Shown here piece by piece: positions 30,650 to 41,944 of a stretch of 64,000 bases of DNA; position 1 is the first letter of the stretch, and each line of letters opens with the position of its first letter. The translations under genes and the position numbers were made by a program. This DNA comes from Ancylostoma caninum (Eukaryota > Nematoda > Chromadorea > Rhabditida > Ancylostomatidae): NCBI GenBank assembly GCA_037903475.1, contig JBAJFG010000025.1, positions 94,829 through 158,828 on the forward strand, read 5' to 3'. A model generated the notes under the pieces. It saw nothing but the letters and a program-made list of their open reading frames with translations, ran no database searches and was not told where the DNA came from.

Positions 30650-33600
30650 TTATTGGGGAATCTGTGCACGTAAGTAAGTGAACATACTAGGCGTGATGGT
30701 TGTAACATCTTTCATTGCTGGTCCGCTGCACATTGCCTGATATCTGGAAAGGGATGAAATTACTTAGTTACTACTTTGCATCGTGAGCGAATTTCTGGTT
30801 ACCCCTTCAAACAGTCCGCGGTGACCCACGTTCCATCGGCCACTTTCATAACAGCGCACTGTCGGGCCTTGTTATTACCTGAAATGTAGCTGCTTTAATA
30901 TGTATATGGGCCTGATGTGGACTGCTAACCAGTCATTGCCCACCTTCAGCCCAATTTGTGTACCCTAAATGGGATCCATCGTCCCACACCCACTTTCCTC
31001 CTCGCTCGTGAAGCCCAATCCAGAAGAATCCATATGTCATTCCCAAGAAGAGCGTGCTTATTTCTGAATTTGAAGCAGTGGAAATCATTAGAGTAGGAAA
31101 CGAAATAGGAGAACACATACGTTGAATGTGGGCGTTGTAAAGTTCACTTGGGATTGACACCAAACCGTATCCTATCTTCGCACACTCCTTTTTAGCCTCT
31201 TCGAATGAGAAAACGTTGCGGATGTATGCGTAGCATCTAAATTAGAGTGATTAATATTTCTCAGGTAATCTCACAAGGGTAGACACATGATGTCCATCGC
31301 TTAACAAAGGTACATATTTCACCGTACAAATTCGGAAATCTGGGCCCGTAGTAAAGTGTCATGGCGGTGACAGCACCTGTCTGCCCAACTCGTCGCCACA
31401 TGTGGGGTGATGACCGCTCGCGCGATGACCTTACAACACTGAGAAATGGAAGATCATCGCCATCCGTGGCGGTAGTGCGAGCACGTATGTGCGGGCGCTG
31501 ATCTCATCACCCTGGAGGGCAACGATCGCCATCGTTTGGCGACTAGATAGTGTGCGCAGCGAAGAGACATTTCACTGGGGTATGATGATGGTGTTAAAGG
31601 CAATGTGTCATCTCGTTCCATAGGGTGTGGATATCAGCATACTCTAGACCTAGTCGTCACGCTGATTCCAATGATATACGTCATAGCTCATAAAAGCGCC
31701 GGAAATTCGTTTTCGGAGGGTCCGAATCTGCAGTTCACGGACCACTTGGGCGGAGCGGTCCGTGACTGTGCTGGCTGCCCGCCGCGGCTGCAGCGTTGGT
31801 CAACACGTCTCAACGTGTCCGATCGATAAGATCAACGGCTTCACGTGCCCACTCGGCTTGACAAACTGTTCCAAACCCCGTCCCGAAGAACGATTGAAAA
31901 ACGGCTTTGAGAAGGTTTTGTAACATTTTATGTACATCTTTGGATTCAGCGCAGCGGGGATATTCAGGATCCGCCAAAACCCCAATCCCGAAAGCGAGGT
32001 GACACACTGCCTTTAAGGTACGTATGATCAGGTGCGCGAAATGCGCAGAATGCCAACGGACTCAGGCGTGTTAATTTTCGCTCCACGACACAGAACAAGC
32101 TCTTACGTGATTTGTCAGAAGCATAGAGGTGCTCCGGATGCTGCTGACAAAACGTACGCGTTCTGGCTTGTTGGTCGCAATGGATAATAGCTGTCTCGCA
32201 CGTTGAAACGGCCTGGAAAATTTCAAGAAGAAGTGAGTACATTATATTCTCAAAACAGGAAAATGTCCTATGGAGAAGAATGTTGGGTACTATTGCCCAG
32301 TTTTCATGTCAAACCTCCATTACAAGAATATCTTCTGGGGATTCATATTGGTCAGTTTTGGTACAGAGGCACGCTGTGCGGCTCTTCTACTTTGGAAGAA
32401 CTGAGGGTTGCCTGATTTTGATTTGACCACATGCTGTTTAGTTATTTAACATTATGCGTGATGCAAATTAGAACGGACAATTTCAAATTTCTCATCGATC
32501 CTTTTAGAAAGTGCTAAATGTTGAGCAGATCCTGTCTTTTTTCTGACTGAATTTTTGGCAATGTGATTTCGTTAATGCATACTCAGACAAAGAATCGCAC
32601 AGATGCGTAGGACTATTGCAAGGCACCCGGAGGGCTTGGTCAGAAGACCCGGCCTGTTGCAGACCGCAATTCTCGATTTAGTCCTCCGCAAGTCCCTGTA
32701 CCCTCCTCCGCATGTCGGGAAATGGGGGTTTTTGAACAAAACGTATCACCCCCACTACCGCTCGAGGATGTCGAACTGAACTACCGATCATTTGCCATTG
32801 CTCTTCTATTGCTTCACAGTCCGCTACTTCACCTCTGGTCCATCCGTGTCCACAGCCGAGGTACTACTCGAGGCATCCACTGATGTTTTTATAACAGTGC
32901 ACTCCTAAGATAAGGAAATGTTACAGTGCCCTATCTATACCAATCACGACCAACCGTTGAATACATAACAACTGTTGAATACATAAAATGTGGAAGATGT
33001 CACGCACGGATCCACACCAGCGAGCGTAGCATGCCAGCGCTCAGTAGAGGGGAACACACATGTATGCGAGGCAAGCGAAGTGAGCCCGAAAGAAGCCTGA
33101 AGTCCGGCGTTAGCCGAACAGTCAAGCTGGTATCTTGAAAAACTGAACAAAATCAGCGGCAACCTTGAGATGAAGCAAGACTCCTAAAGACTTCCAGCTT
33201 TCTTCGTCATTTTTCGGAAGTCGGAACTCGGAACTCGGAAGCCAAAAAAACCCGAAATGTCGGAAGGTTCGAAACTCGGTAGTCGGAATTCCGCTCATCT
33301 CTGCTGGAAATGATGTAGAAGTACGTGATACACGTACATTTGATCTCTTTTCATGTACGGCCCGACCGATTCACCATGGCGATGATCACAATACTCGCCT
33401 TGAAGGTGATGTGATTGTATCAAAAAAGTTATTTCTGCTATGCATGCTGAGATTCGTTCCCTTCGCTCTGAAAATTGTGATCTACGTCGCGAGGTTTGTG
33501 ATCTGCGCGATAAGCTGGCTTCCTTTGTATCTAAAGATCTCTCGCAAATATCGATCAATAATGTTGGTCAGTCTGGCCCGACTCCTAGCCCAACTGATCA

Positions 33601-36600
33601 TTCTCTTTCCTTTCATGAAGCCGAACGGCTCAGATCCGTTGAGATAAGTGGCATACCCGAAATCAAATCCTCTAATATACGTGAGAAATTATCGTACGAT
33701 TTTCAAAGTGTTTGTAATATATTAGACTTTCTCAATGTCGAATGCAACCCCACCTCTGTTTATAGGTTAGGAAAGCCTATATTAGCGAAAACTAGACTGT
33801 TAAAGGTTGTTCTTCCGTCGAGAATATTCCAGAAATTTGCAGTTACGAGGGCCCCTCGTCTGCGTTTCTTCTCTGAGAGGGGGGTGTTCCTACGGAAATC
33901 ACTTACTGCTGAAGAGAGGAAGCGCAGACGGGAAGAGCGGATGAACAAGGCACAAGGTGCGTCTGGGAGCGATGGGGTCGCTTCTCCAGCGGGTAACCAG
34001 TCCCAGCATGTGAGTCAGGGAAACTGACTCTGACTCGGATTTTTTCGCATGTTCTTAGATGTCTTTACGCTAATGTTAGATCCATTTCCAAAAACGCGGA
34101 CTACCTCAACTATGCTCTTGCAAGTAATTTTGAACTTTACGTGTTCTCAGAAACCTGGTTAAAACCAAGTCATTCTATGGCCTCTATTCTGAATTCTCCG
34201 ATATCCGACTTCGATATACTGCGTTGTGACCGGCCCAGGAAGGCAGGAGGTGGCGTCATCATTATTGCGCATCATCCTCTTTCGCTTTCTCTGGTGTTTT
34301 CTGAAGCGGTTGACTATGCATACGAGTTACTCTGCGCCGACATATTCTGTGAAGGTTCTGCTTTTAGATTACTGGTTGTGTATCGTGCACTGCATTGTTT
34401 CTAAAACTGAACAGCTCATTTAGGCCATAAGTGACCAGATTTCATGTGAATTCAATGTCATTGTGGTAGGTGATTTCAACATGCCAATGAGGTGACAATA
34501 CTCTTGATTTCGTCTTGTGTAATATTGATTGGCGAAGCCCTCGTAAGGGTGTGACCTCTTACGAATCCTCTTTTGTGGATATGGTCTCTTGCCATGGATT
34601 GGTCCAACTCGTTATGGAGCCCACCAGAGGTGACAATACTCTTGATTTCGTCTTGTGTAATAGTAATACCTTAGTCAGTTCGGTTAGTATCCTTCCTCCT
34701 GTGGGACTAAGTGACCATAGTAGCATCTCTTTCGACATCCACTCATGTGAGATACCGGCCTTTCCGGTTTATCGTCAGTTGTTCTCCCGTTGTGATTACA
34801 ATGCTGTGTGTAGATTCCTAGCTGGCATAAGATGGATGGATTTGCTAGAGTCTAGTGTCTCAGTCAATGACAAGTATGAGATCTTTCTCATGGTGTTGAA
34901 TGATGCCATCGTTAAATTCGTGCCATGTAAACTTGTCGCCTATTCGAAAACTGTCAGTCTACCAAGCTACCTAGAAAGAATGATGGAACACCGCTCCTGT
35001 CTATTTTATGAAGCGAAGCAAACTGGGAATTGGGAAGAATATAAGCGGTTCTCTTCTGATTTCAGTACTAAGCTCAAAAAGTACAACTCTAGTGTGGAAA
35101 AAAAGATTATTGATTCTGGTAATGTTCAGGAGTTTTACAAGCTTCTCAGGTGTAGGCTCAGCGAGGGGAACATCGTTGGTAGTCTACGTTTCAACGATCT
35201 CGTTGCAGCGTCCCCATTAGATAAAGCTAACTTATTAGCTGATGAGTTCTCTCGCTTGTTTTTGGATGATAATGATATTATCCCACCTTGGAATCCACCT
35301 AATTGCAAGCCAATGGAGAGTTCCCTTTGGTTTGACGCTAAGCTAGTTTACGCCATGATATCAAAATGGCCTAAATCCACTTCGCTGACACCCGACCTAA
35401 TTCCGTTTTCCTTTATCCAGAAAGTAGCCTGTGTCATTTCAGGACCTTTATCGTATATTTTTAATCAGTCTCTAATGCGTGGCGAGGTCCCTCAACGTTG
35501 GAAGCATTCTTTTGTTACGCCTATTCTGAAAAAGCACCCACATTCTGATCCTTCCAACTACCGTCCCATTAGCATTACCTCAGTTTTATGTCGAATTTTT
35601 GAAAAAGTTCTCAAAAAACATATAATTAGCCATCTTGAATCCAACCAGGTGATCCCAAATCGCCAGCATGGCTTTTCTCGCGGGAAGTCCACTGAGACTA
35701 ATTTAATGGACTGCATGAATGACTGGACAACTATTCTTGATCAGAAAAATGCGTGTGATGTTATATACTTCGACTTCGCCAAGGCATTTGACCGGGTGTC
35801 TCACCGAAAATTGATTTACAAACTCGATAAGCTTCGTTTTCACCATAGTGTTACGAAGTGGGTGAATGAATTTATAAAAGGTAGGACCTTTCAGGTCAGA
35901 ATAAGCTCCACGTTTTCCAAGACTTGCAGGGTGTTAAGCGGTGTGCCCCAGGGGGGTGTTCTTTCCCCAACCCTTTTCAATATATACACCCATGAGATTC
36001 CTTCGTTGTTTGCTGATTTGGCTGTGAAGTGTGTTATGTATGCGGATGACATAAAGATCTACATGGCAGTATGCTCAGCTGAGGATTCCTGTGACTTGCA
36101 ATCTGCCATTGACAGAATGGTTGCCTGGGCTAACTCCTGGCAACTGCCTTTATCACCGCACAAAAAACTTTTCATGCATCTTGACCTCAACGGCGCGCCT
36201 GCATCTCCGTATCGGATAGATGATCTCCAAATTTTAGAGGTTGAATCTGTCAGAGATCTCGGCTTCATTTATGATCGTAGACTTGATTTCTCAGAGCATT
36301 ATCTTAAAATAACTAGAAAAGCGTATATGCGCACTATCCGCATCTTTAGAGGCTTATCGACCAACAACAAGCCTGCGCTATTGCGTGCGTACAAGATGTA
36401 CGTAAGACCAATGCTTGAGTCTGGAACTACGATCTTCAGCCCATCCAAAAAGAAAGACATTTATGCGTTAGAAAAAGTTCAGAACAACTTTACTCGCAAG
36501 CTTCTTGTCAGAATAGGAGGGTTCCTTTACTCTAAAATCCCGAAAGCTAGCATAAGGAATGTATATTTTGAAAAACACAACCAAACCACATAATCACCCT

Positions 36601-38867
36601 CTCCCCTTTCCCGGCTGGCAGAAATACGATCAACAACTGCATCCTAACTCATAAACGCTTTCCAACAATCTCCCTCACAAAATCTCCACCCTAGGCATTA
36701 GTCTAGCCTGTTGATGACAGAAAAAGCCGGAACCGGAATCGCCTCTACGATCGCCTCTGCTCGTCACCGAATTGTATCATATGTCCATCAGGCAGAGAGG
36801 GAGATTGTATGGTTTCTGGGACCGTGTACCAGATATCATGCAAACTCTGTGGCGACAACTACATACGTGAATCAGCGCAACCTTAAGTCTCAGAATCAAA
36901 GAGCACTTAGATGGAAAATGGAGCTCCCGTAAATCAACACCATTAGGAGCACATCGGCTGAGCAGACATAACGGCAACGATTTCGAAGTCCATGTAAGCA
37001 TACTAGCTCACGAAACTGAAATAGAAACACGCTACAATTGAAGCTTTCTGGATAAAATCCAGATGCCTGCAAATGAACCGAAAGGATGAATGTCTGACTA
37101 TCACAACTGAACTGGCATCATATCAAGATCTATGTCAGTTTGATCCTATACGTGATTGAACTGGTTAGTTCTCACTCGCCACATATATTCACTACTAGCA
37201 AGTTGTGACTGGCTAGGAGTGGAACGACCGAAGGTTAGTACTGGCATTGCGGCCTTCTCGCTGATTGAAAAATGACTTTTTATACTTTTGGCTTAGTCTG
37301 CTGATGTACTTGGTCTGGTAGAGTCGACGAATTGTGTAGCCCTTTCAGGCCCTGAAGAAGGCGAAATAAGCCGAAACGTTGGCTGAGAAGGAATAAAGAA
37401 CTTTAACAATCTCGGGTATCGTTAAACAGAAGGTTTTACACGAATTTGTAATATGCCGAGATTAAATGACAGTCGTGCATGGAGGCAATACTGTCATTTT
37501 GTGATCTTAGAGAGCTTTTTAAAGAGGGACCAATCAGCAAGGCCAAGTTGAAAGACTGTTCATATTCACAATATACAAGCTTCACAGGTGCTGAGTGGGT
37601 TCGAATTTCCAAAGATGTTATGCAGCAAAACCAGCAGGCTCCCTATATGAGGAATCCTGACGATCGAACCTATGTACTTCCCTTCCATTGCTGCCAAGAG
37701 TTCCTCTTCGTCGAAATTTGATCGTCGAGATCTTCGTTCTTCATCTTTGAGATTCTACCTTTAGATCCGTTTGAACTACTGAAATATTTCTGGACAAGGC
37801 TTTGCTGGTTTTTCTCCGGCGAAAATTTTATAGTTATCGGGAAATGACTGTGCTGCGTTCCAACCTTTCCCGAACTGGTAGAGCATGAGATGGCGAATGT
37901 GGATAGGAGTTCCGATAGCACCGTTGCCAAACGAAAGAGGAGGATTATGTTATGATTATGAGAAAAAACCTTCAAGTACCACTAGTTTTTGACGAAAATG
38001 GGGGCCGCAAAAAACCGCATTAGTTATGCACCGACCTAATAGTACCCGCATCTCCTCCATAGTAATTCAACCCCCCCCCCCTCTCCTCATCGACCTCCCC
38101 TTCATCTCAAACGGCTTGCAGGTAATAATTTAAATTCGCTAGACTTCATAAAACTCGATTTAGGCACATGATCTGATAATCACATGATGTAAGTCAATTT
38201 CGGGCCGTAACGTGTCTTGTAAAGTGTTGTGGTGTGAAAACTACCAGTTTCTGTGCACATATAGCTGCAGCAACCCTCGTTAATGGTGTTGTGTTACAGA
38301 GCCTACCAACAATAATCTTATTCAAAGACATGCTTCACAGCAACGCTGTATTCTAGACCGTACACATGTAAAAATTCCAGTACAACCGTCCCTGCGCCAG
38401 TACGCTATCCCACACGAATTATGCGATGAGGTCTGAGACTTGCAACATTTTGTTCTCATCATCTCCATTCAATTTCTTCACAACGACGGTTTCACCTTGA
38501 TGTATGTCGCATGGCTAATGTTTCACTGGAGACCACGTGGCCACTGTTTTGATGACTGGGGACTGCACGGGTAGAAACTCATAATTCTCCCACTTTGGTT
38601 CAACGCATGAACAGAGAACATTTTATTGTTGTGTTTGTTTTCGAGAAGAGCGCTTCCAAGCTCAGATCAGAGAGACTTGAGTGCATGAGTGGCCGCGAAC
38701 AATCAGTATCCTTTCCTGGCCAGTGTTGCATGTGGATGTGAATGTGCAAAAAATGTTTCATTGACTTACTTCTTTGCAGCAGCGTCGAGTAGATGTCCTT
38801 TAGGGCATTGATACTCCGCCGTAGTTAGAGCCGCAAGAAGTGAGAAAAGAAAGAATTTGAGAAGCAT
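30650..38867 (-). CDS. Secreted single-domain C-type lectin, five exons
   Basis: Five coding exons on the minus strand: 38867-38770, 31236-31121, 31063-30944, 30878-30803 and 30743-30650. All introns are GT-AG and every phase matches, giving 504 nt and 167 residues. Residues 1-17 (MLLKFFLFSLLAALTTA) form a signal peptide. The rest is one long-form C-type lectin domain with exactly six cysteines (21, 34, 51, 119, 134, 142), in the classical spacing for pairs 21-34, 51-142 and 119-134. Core motifs: FWIGL (85-89), WVWDDGS (96-102), YTNWAEG (106-112), QCAVM (118-122). The calcium/sugar motifs EPN or QPD and WND are absent (NNK region; WVT at 129-131), so canonical sugar binding is doubtful. Hookworms secrete many such lectins. 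Intron 1 is 7,533 nt and carries a LINE and a PLE tail in antisense; the other introns are 57-65 nt except for intron 2 at the same scale. Confidence 0.88.
31237..33409. other. Distal part of lectin intron 1
   Basis: Unassigned sequence with short frames on both strands, such as minus 32007-31810 (KMLQNLLKAVFQSFF). At 33215-33303 several GTCGGAA and ACTCGGAA words occur; the minus strand starts CAGAGATGAGCGGAATTCC at 33303, like one terminus of a hAT-type MITE, but the other end was not found. Confidence 0.35.
33440..34027 (+). CDS. LINE ORF1 nucleic-acid chaperone-like protein
   Basis: A 195-residue frame. Residues 1-30 are a leucine/charged heptad stretch (EIRSLRSENCDLRREV) consistent with the end of a coiled coil that trimerises ORF1 proteins. 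Residues about 60-150 form an RRM-like core: RLRSVEISGIPE, CNILDFLNVECNPTSVYRLG and RLLKVVLPSR. Then comes the basic segment GVFLRKSLTAEERKRRREER. This is the ORF1p layout of CR1 and L1-type elements, which coat element RNA. The N-terminus is truncated; the ATG at 33440 is internal to the original ORF. Confidence 0.8.
   Translation: MHAEIRSLRSENCDLRREVCDLRDKLASFVSKDLSQISINNVGQSGPTPSPTDHSLSFHEAERLRSVEISGIPEIKSSNIREKLSYDFQSVCNILDFLNVECNPTSVYRLGKPILAKTRLLKVVLPSRIFQKFAVTRAPRLRFFSERGVFLRKSLTAEERKRRREERMNKAQGASGSDGVASPAGNQSQHVSQGN
34048..34485 (+). pseudogene. LINE ORF2 endonuclease N-terminus, frameshifted
   Basis: One frame encodes LRCLYANVRSISKNADYL, FSETWLKPSHSM (catalytic glutamate), CDRPRKAGGGVIIIA and FRLLVVYRALHCF, the first two thirds of an AP-type endonuclease. 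A frameshift near 34400 moves to another frame with VIVVGDFNMP (34456-34486). A 36 bp copied insertion then breaks the join to the main ORF2 frame. Confidence 0.8.
34489..34524 (+). repeat. 36 bp exact direct repeat inside the LINE
   Basis: GAGGTGACAATACTCTTGAT and the following 16 bases occur again exactly at 34627-34662. The first copy interrupts the expected sequence between GDFNMP and NIDWRSP, so it looks like a copied-in insertion. Confidence 0.85.
34515..36593 (+). CDS. LINE ORF2, endonuclease end and reverse transcriptase
   Basis: A 692-codon frame. NIDWRSPRKG, LDFVLCN and LSDHSSISF complete the endonuclease (catalytic histidine in SDHS). Reverse transcriptase blocks: TSLTPDLIPFSFIQKV, SNYRPISITSVLCRIFEKV, RQHGFSRGKSTETNL, VIYFDFAKAFDRVSHRKL (first aspartate), LSGVPQGGVLSPTLFN, and MYADDIKIY with YADD at 36039-36050. 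The thumb (RDLGFIYDRRLDFSEH) and TFSPSKKKDIYALEKVQ-like region follow, to IPKASIRN. The catalytic core looks intact, but the endonuclease upstream is frameshifted and the final C-terminal domain is replaced by 12 unrelated residues, so the element cannot move by itself. Confidence 0.88.
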   Translation: MCNIDWRSPRKGVTSYESSFVDMVSCHGLVQLVMEPTRGDNTLDFVLCNSNTLVSSVSILPPVGLSDHSSISFDIHSCEIPAFPVYRQLFSRCDYNAVCRFLAGIRWMDLLESSVSVNDKYEIFLMVLNDAIVKFVPCKLVAYSKTVSLPSYLERMMEHRSCLFYEAKQTGNWEEYKRFSSDFSTKLKKYNSSVEKKIIDSGNVQEFYKLLRCRLSEGNIVGSLRFNDLVAASPLDKANLLADEFSRLFLDDNDIIPPWNPPNCKPMESSLWFDAKLVYAMISKWPKSTSLTPDLIPFSFIQKVACVISGPLSYIFNQSLMRGEVPQRWKHSFVTPILKKHPHSDPSNYRPISITSVLCRIFEKVLKKHIISHLESNQVIPNRQHGFSRGKSTETNLMDCMNDWTTILDQKNACDVIYFDFAKAFDRVSHRKLIYKLDKLRFHHSVTKWVNEFIKGRTFQVRISSTFSKTCRVLSGVPQGGVLSPTLFNIYTHEIPSLFADLAVKCVMYADDIKIYMAVCSAEDSCDLQSAIDRMVAWANSWQLPLSPHKKLFMHLDLNGAPASPYRIDDLQILEVESVRDLGFIYDRRLDFSEHYLKITRKAYMRTIRIFRGLSTNNKPALLRAYKMYVRPMLESGTTIFSPSKKKDIYALEKVQNNFTRKLLVRIGGFLYSKIPKASIRNVYFEKHNQTT
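36700..37159 (+). pseudogene. Penelope-like element 3' end, GIY-YIG endonuclease
   Basis: Readable in several frames. From 36749 DRLCSSPNCIICPSGREGDC is the cysteine-rich linker, followed by GTVYQISCKLCGDNYIRE, the GIY-YIG motif region with YIG changed to YIR. Then, frameshifted, TPLGAHRLSRHNGNDFEVHV near 36940-37000 and EAFWIKSRCLQMNRKDECL (37040-37095), ending in ELASYQDLC and a stop at 37157. PLEs use this nuclease to nick the target. The reverse transcriptase part is missing, and the frameshifts make it a relic. Confidence 0.8.
37351..37386 (+). ncRNA. Hammerhead-like core in a Penelope tail
   Basis: CTGAAGA (37352-37358), a short GGC/GCC stem (37359-37372) and GAAA (37373-37376) match the CUGANGA - stem II - GAAA core of hammerhead ribozymes, which are known in PLE terminal repeats. 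It lies about 190 nt past the GIY-YIG stop, where PLE terminal repeats occur. Stem III and the cleavage site are not clear, so this may be a decayed ribozyme. Confidence 0.4.
37440..38760. other. Proximal part of lectin intron 1
   Basis: No further gene seen. An 80-codon plus frame (37479-37721) and a C-rich run near 38070 are present without recognisable domains. Confidence 0.3.
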
Positions 38868-38882
38868 TCTGGAATTGGCAAC
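38868..38882 (-). promoter_or_regulatory. Candidate spliced-leader acceptor before the lectin start
   Basis: The start ATG is immediately preceded by GTTGCCAATTCCAG, a splice-acceptor sequence. Nematode genes commonly receive a spliced leader a few bases before the start codon, so a trans-splice site here fits; an upstream cis-exon is the alternative. Confidence 0.5.
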
Positions 38883-38884
38883 AT

Positions 38885-39480
38885 CTCTGAGTGATGAATG
38901 ATGTGAGGTGCGCGGAATCGGAAGAGTCTTGCACTCGCAATTGCAACAGGAGAGAGGAGCTTTTTGAAGTCAGATTCCGTTCATATTGAATCAAAGGTAC
39001 ATGAATGAGATTAATTATAACCTGAAAACCATTAGGATGAGTATCTATCGATGTATTTCTCCATTTCCCTCTACCGAAATTGGCGCTTTGGAAGGTTATC
39101 ATCGGATGAATGTATTGAAGTAAATATTCATTTTTCATCAAGCCGTAGCTTCATTCGGAGAAAAACGAGTAGGGGAAACAGTCTACAGTCTGAAGTAATA
39201 CACCGGCCTAATAATTCTTTTCACTTCAAAATCTTCAAATGCATGTGTTGAACATCCCAGACTGTGGAAGCAGCTTCGTCCAAATTGTGGAAGAAAACAG
39301 GAAGATTCAGAGATACTAGATAGGAGGTTGTGTTAACATTAGCCCTTACCTTGAAGCTTACTTGGAGCTTACACGGGCACGCATCTACACCTAGGGAGTT
39401 GCGCATCGTCGAGCCTAATAGCGTACACTAGCACAAACTTTTTCTTCGAGAATTTTCTATCATCCTCCACTACATTATTA
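38885..39480. other. Upstream flank of the lectin gene
   Basis: No open gene. If the lectin promoter is local it should be here, but I see no convincing TATA context on the minus strand. Confidence 0.3.
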
Positions 39481-39484
39481 TGTA

Positions 39485-40340
39485 CAGTCGCGGCCAAAAA
39501 GATATGGCCAAAAAGATGTCTTGAAGGTTGTAACTTTTCATCATAACTTATCTTGGGATTGTGCTAATCGGACAAAATTTTAGAATGTGATGAGGGTCGA
39601 AGTATTCTTTCGTTGCGCTGCATAACATTGACGCAATCTGCTTTCAAACAGAACAATCGCGTTCCAAGTCCGAATTCACAACTTTCATTAACATGATGGT
39701 TGATCGTTTGTATCGCCTCATCTCGATTCACAGAGGAGTTATTCTAAATCTCTTTTTTAGTGAGTAGCTTGCTGTAATAATCGTGTCCTGTAGTTTTTCT
39801 CTGTAAATGAAAAAGTGCGATTGCCAAAAGGCCCAAAAAAGCAAAAAAAAAAGAGTTTCCAGTTATCTCGAACAAAAGACAACCGTTCCAGCGGAGGATA
39901 TTTCTATGATATCCACTACTGACAAATATTCTGACATTGAAATAGGAACTGTAACGCATTCACCATCATTTAGATACAACAACAGAGATTTTTCGGTAAA
40001 TTCTACAACTTACTTTGGTCCTCGCATTTGAGAAGTGCTGCAATGACATTTGACGGAAAAAATAGCCCATTGCGTTCTTGATCTGCATCACCTCTTCATT
40101 CTTCTCAGAAGGTGGTCGTGAAGATATTGGACGAAGTCAAAAGAAGCCAAGGAAATCGATGTTCAGGCTTAGTAAAGCTACAAGAATTGAGTTTCTGCCC
40201 AGATAAGCCGCTGTTAGGAAGCACCCAAAGAGCTTCAATAGATATCCAAATTTCATCTGGATAGCTCAATGCAGAGGTGAGTTATAGCAAAAAATTATCT
40301 TGCGAAAATGACGCTGATTATATCTTTTTGGCCGCGACTG
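39485..40340. mobile_element. Tc1-like element, non-autonomous
   Basis: CAGTCGCGGCCAAAAAGATA starts at 39485 (TA just outside) and the same sequence in inverted form ends at 40340. This terminal motif is of Tc1 type. The 856 bp interior has no readable transposase; a 75-codon frame at 39807 shows no domain. Confidence 0.75.
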
Positions 40341-40344
40341 CAGA

Positions 40345-41940
40345 TTACGTTGGCCAAAAATCTACCCAAGATTTTTTTAGAATTCCCTTCAGAAGGAAAT
40401 TCAGTTGAGAGAGTGCAATGCTGAAGTATATTTCCTACGCTATTCCTCAGAGGGCATGCAAAGCCAGCAGGGCGACTGCTGTTTCAACGATGCCTCGACT
40501 TCGTTCCAGATATTTTTTTAAAATCTCCTCTTTTAACGGCAGCACTCACGCAAATTTTTGGGTCGGAGGATTTGCGGTATATCGGGGTTTTTAGGGACGA
40601 TGAGCTCGTTGACAACGATGAAGTAGCATGAAACTCGGGAAAAACACAGAAAATAATGGCGGTATTTCATGTGTGTCCACAGCGCAGACGAGTGTTCCCG
40701 TGATGGGTCCCGCCACGAAACCCTGCAAATGGTACGAGTTCCATAAACGAGCCTCCGCTGAACCACATACGCACACCCTGTCAACGGCGTTAGCTGACGC
40801 TATGAAACCCTAATGTCCAGAACGGCAGATGTGTCCACGGCAGAACCATCGCAGGTAGGCGGCCATCTACGGTGTTCAACTTACTGTAGCGATTGTCCAG
40901 CGGCCCGGTACATGGTAAGCGACTGATTTTAGAAGTGAGAATTTCCGTGAGTGCTGCCTTTAAGCTGCTGTGGTGCAGATTGGTGAGCGCTGACGCCAGC
41001 AACATCACATGCGTGATCTAGAAGAGTGTTGCCAAATATTCCACAAGCCCCACTGATCTATCCGGTTTGAGTCCAGAGATACAAGCTTTTAAGCGGGATG
41101 CTGCAGTTCTAAATGTTGTCGCAGTCACAACGAACATCTGAGCAGGCCAGGGTTGGAAACTGGTGAGAATGGTCGAAGAAAAACGGAAAAGATGGAAAAC
41201 CATGCACTGCCTCACACATTTCCCACGCCAATTTCACCACTCTCTTCGGTAAAAGGGTATAGGGGCAACAAATGGAGGAACCACTTGCTGTGTTCCCTAT
41301 TTTCCCGACTTCACCTTTTTAGTTATAATTTGATGTGACTCCTCGAGGCTTAAATGCATACCAAAGATTTTTTTTCAAAATAAATTGTATAAATTTTATT
41401 AAACAAAGCGCCGTAAGGGTGCTAGAGCGCCAGACATATTGCAACAATAACGCGGCGGCACTCATAGATACCAGTAATCTTAAGGAGCAGACTGCGAGGC
41501 GAAATGGCCGATTTTTAGGGACTCAGGCACGTTCGCTTTCGGATTCGCGATCTACGTCACTCCTGGTTCTCCCGCATGCACGGGATGGTGACCTCATCAC
41601 CCTCATCAACACTGGCGGTCTCGCAGCATAGGGGTGAGGTTGTGTTTACAAGTTTTCAGGGTGCGCACTATAAGCAGCAACAAAATCACCCTTCCACTGT
41701 TGCGGCGCTTCATGCACCTGTATTCAAGTGATGAGCAGGTTCTTCTACAGCGTCTCGGATGCTGGATGGTGGCTGCACCTAAGCAAAGTAAACGCTTCAG
41801 TATAGTAAGGCATGACATTATGTAACCAATCAATCAATAGTTGACCAAAATCAACAAATAGTTAATCCAAATTTCTGAATTGCTCCCAGGCCTTTATCAT
41901 TACTCTTTATCATTAGATTTTCAAAGGGTACGGGTGCTCC
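40345..41940. other. No gene recognised
   Basis: Short overlapping frames on both strands. The minus strand at 40776-40591 encodes GFVAGPITGTLVCAVDTHE, hydrophobic but unrecognised and overlapped by a plus frame. Probably repeat-derived. Confidence 0.3.
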
Positions 41941-41944
41941 TATA

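Larger units (their letters stand above)
33410..36560 (+). mobile_element. CR1-group LINE in lectin intron 1
   Basis: A 3.1 kb insertion carrying ORF1, a broken endonuclease and a long reverse transcriptase frame, antisense to the lectin gene. The 5' end is truncated within ORF1 (the frame is open upstream of 33440 only to a stop near 33413). At the 3' end coding similarity stops at IPKASIRN (about 36556) and unrelated DNA follows, so the tail is missing. Confidence 0.85.

Noticed and set aside
40533..40813. Opposed 61-83 codon frames
   Set aside because: Mirror frames in probably repetitive DNA; no domain or splice support.
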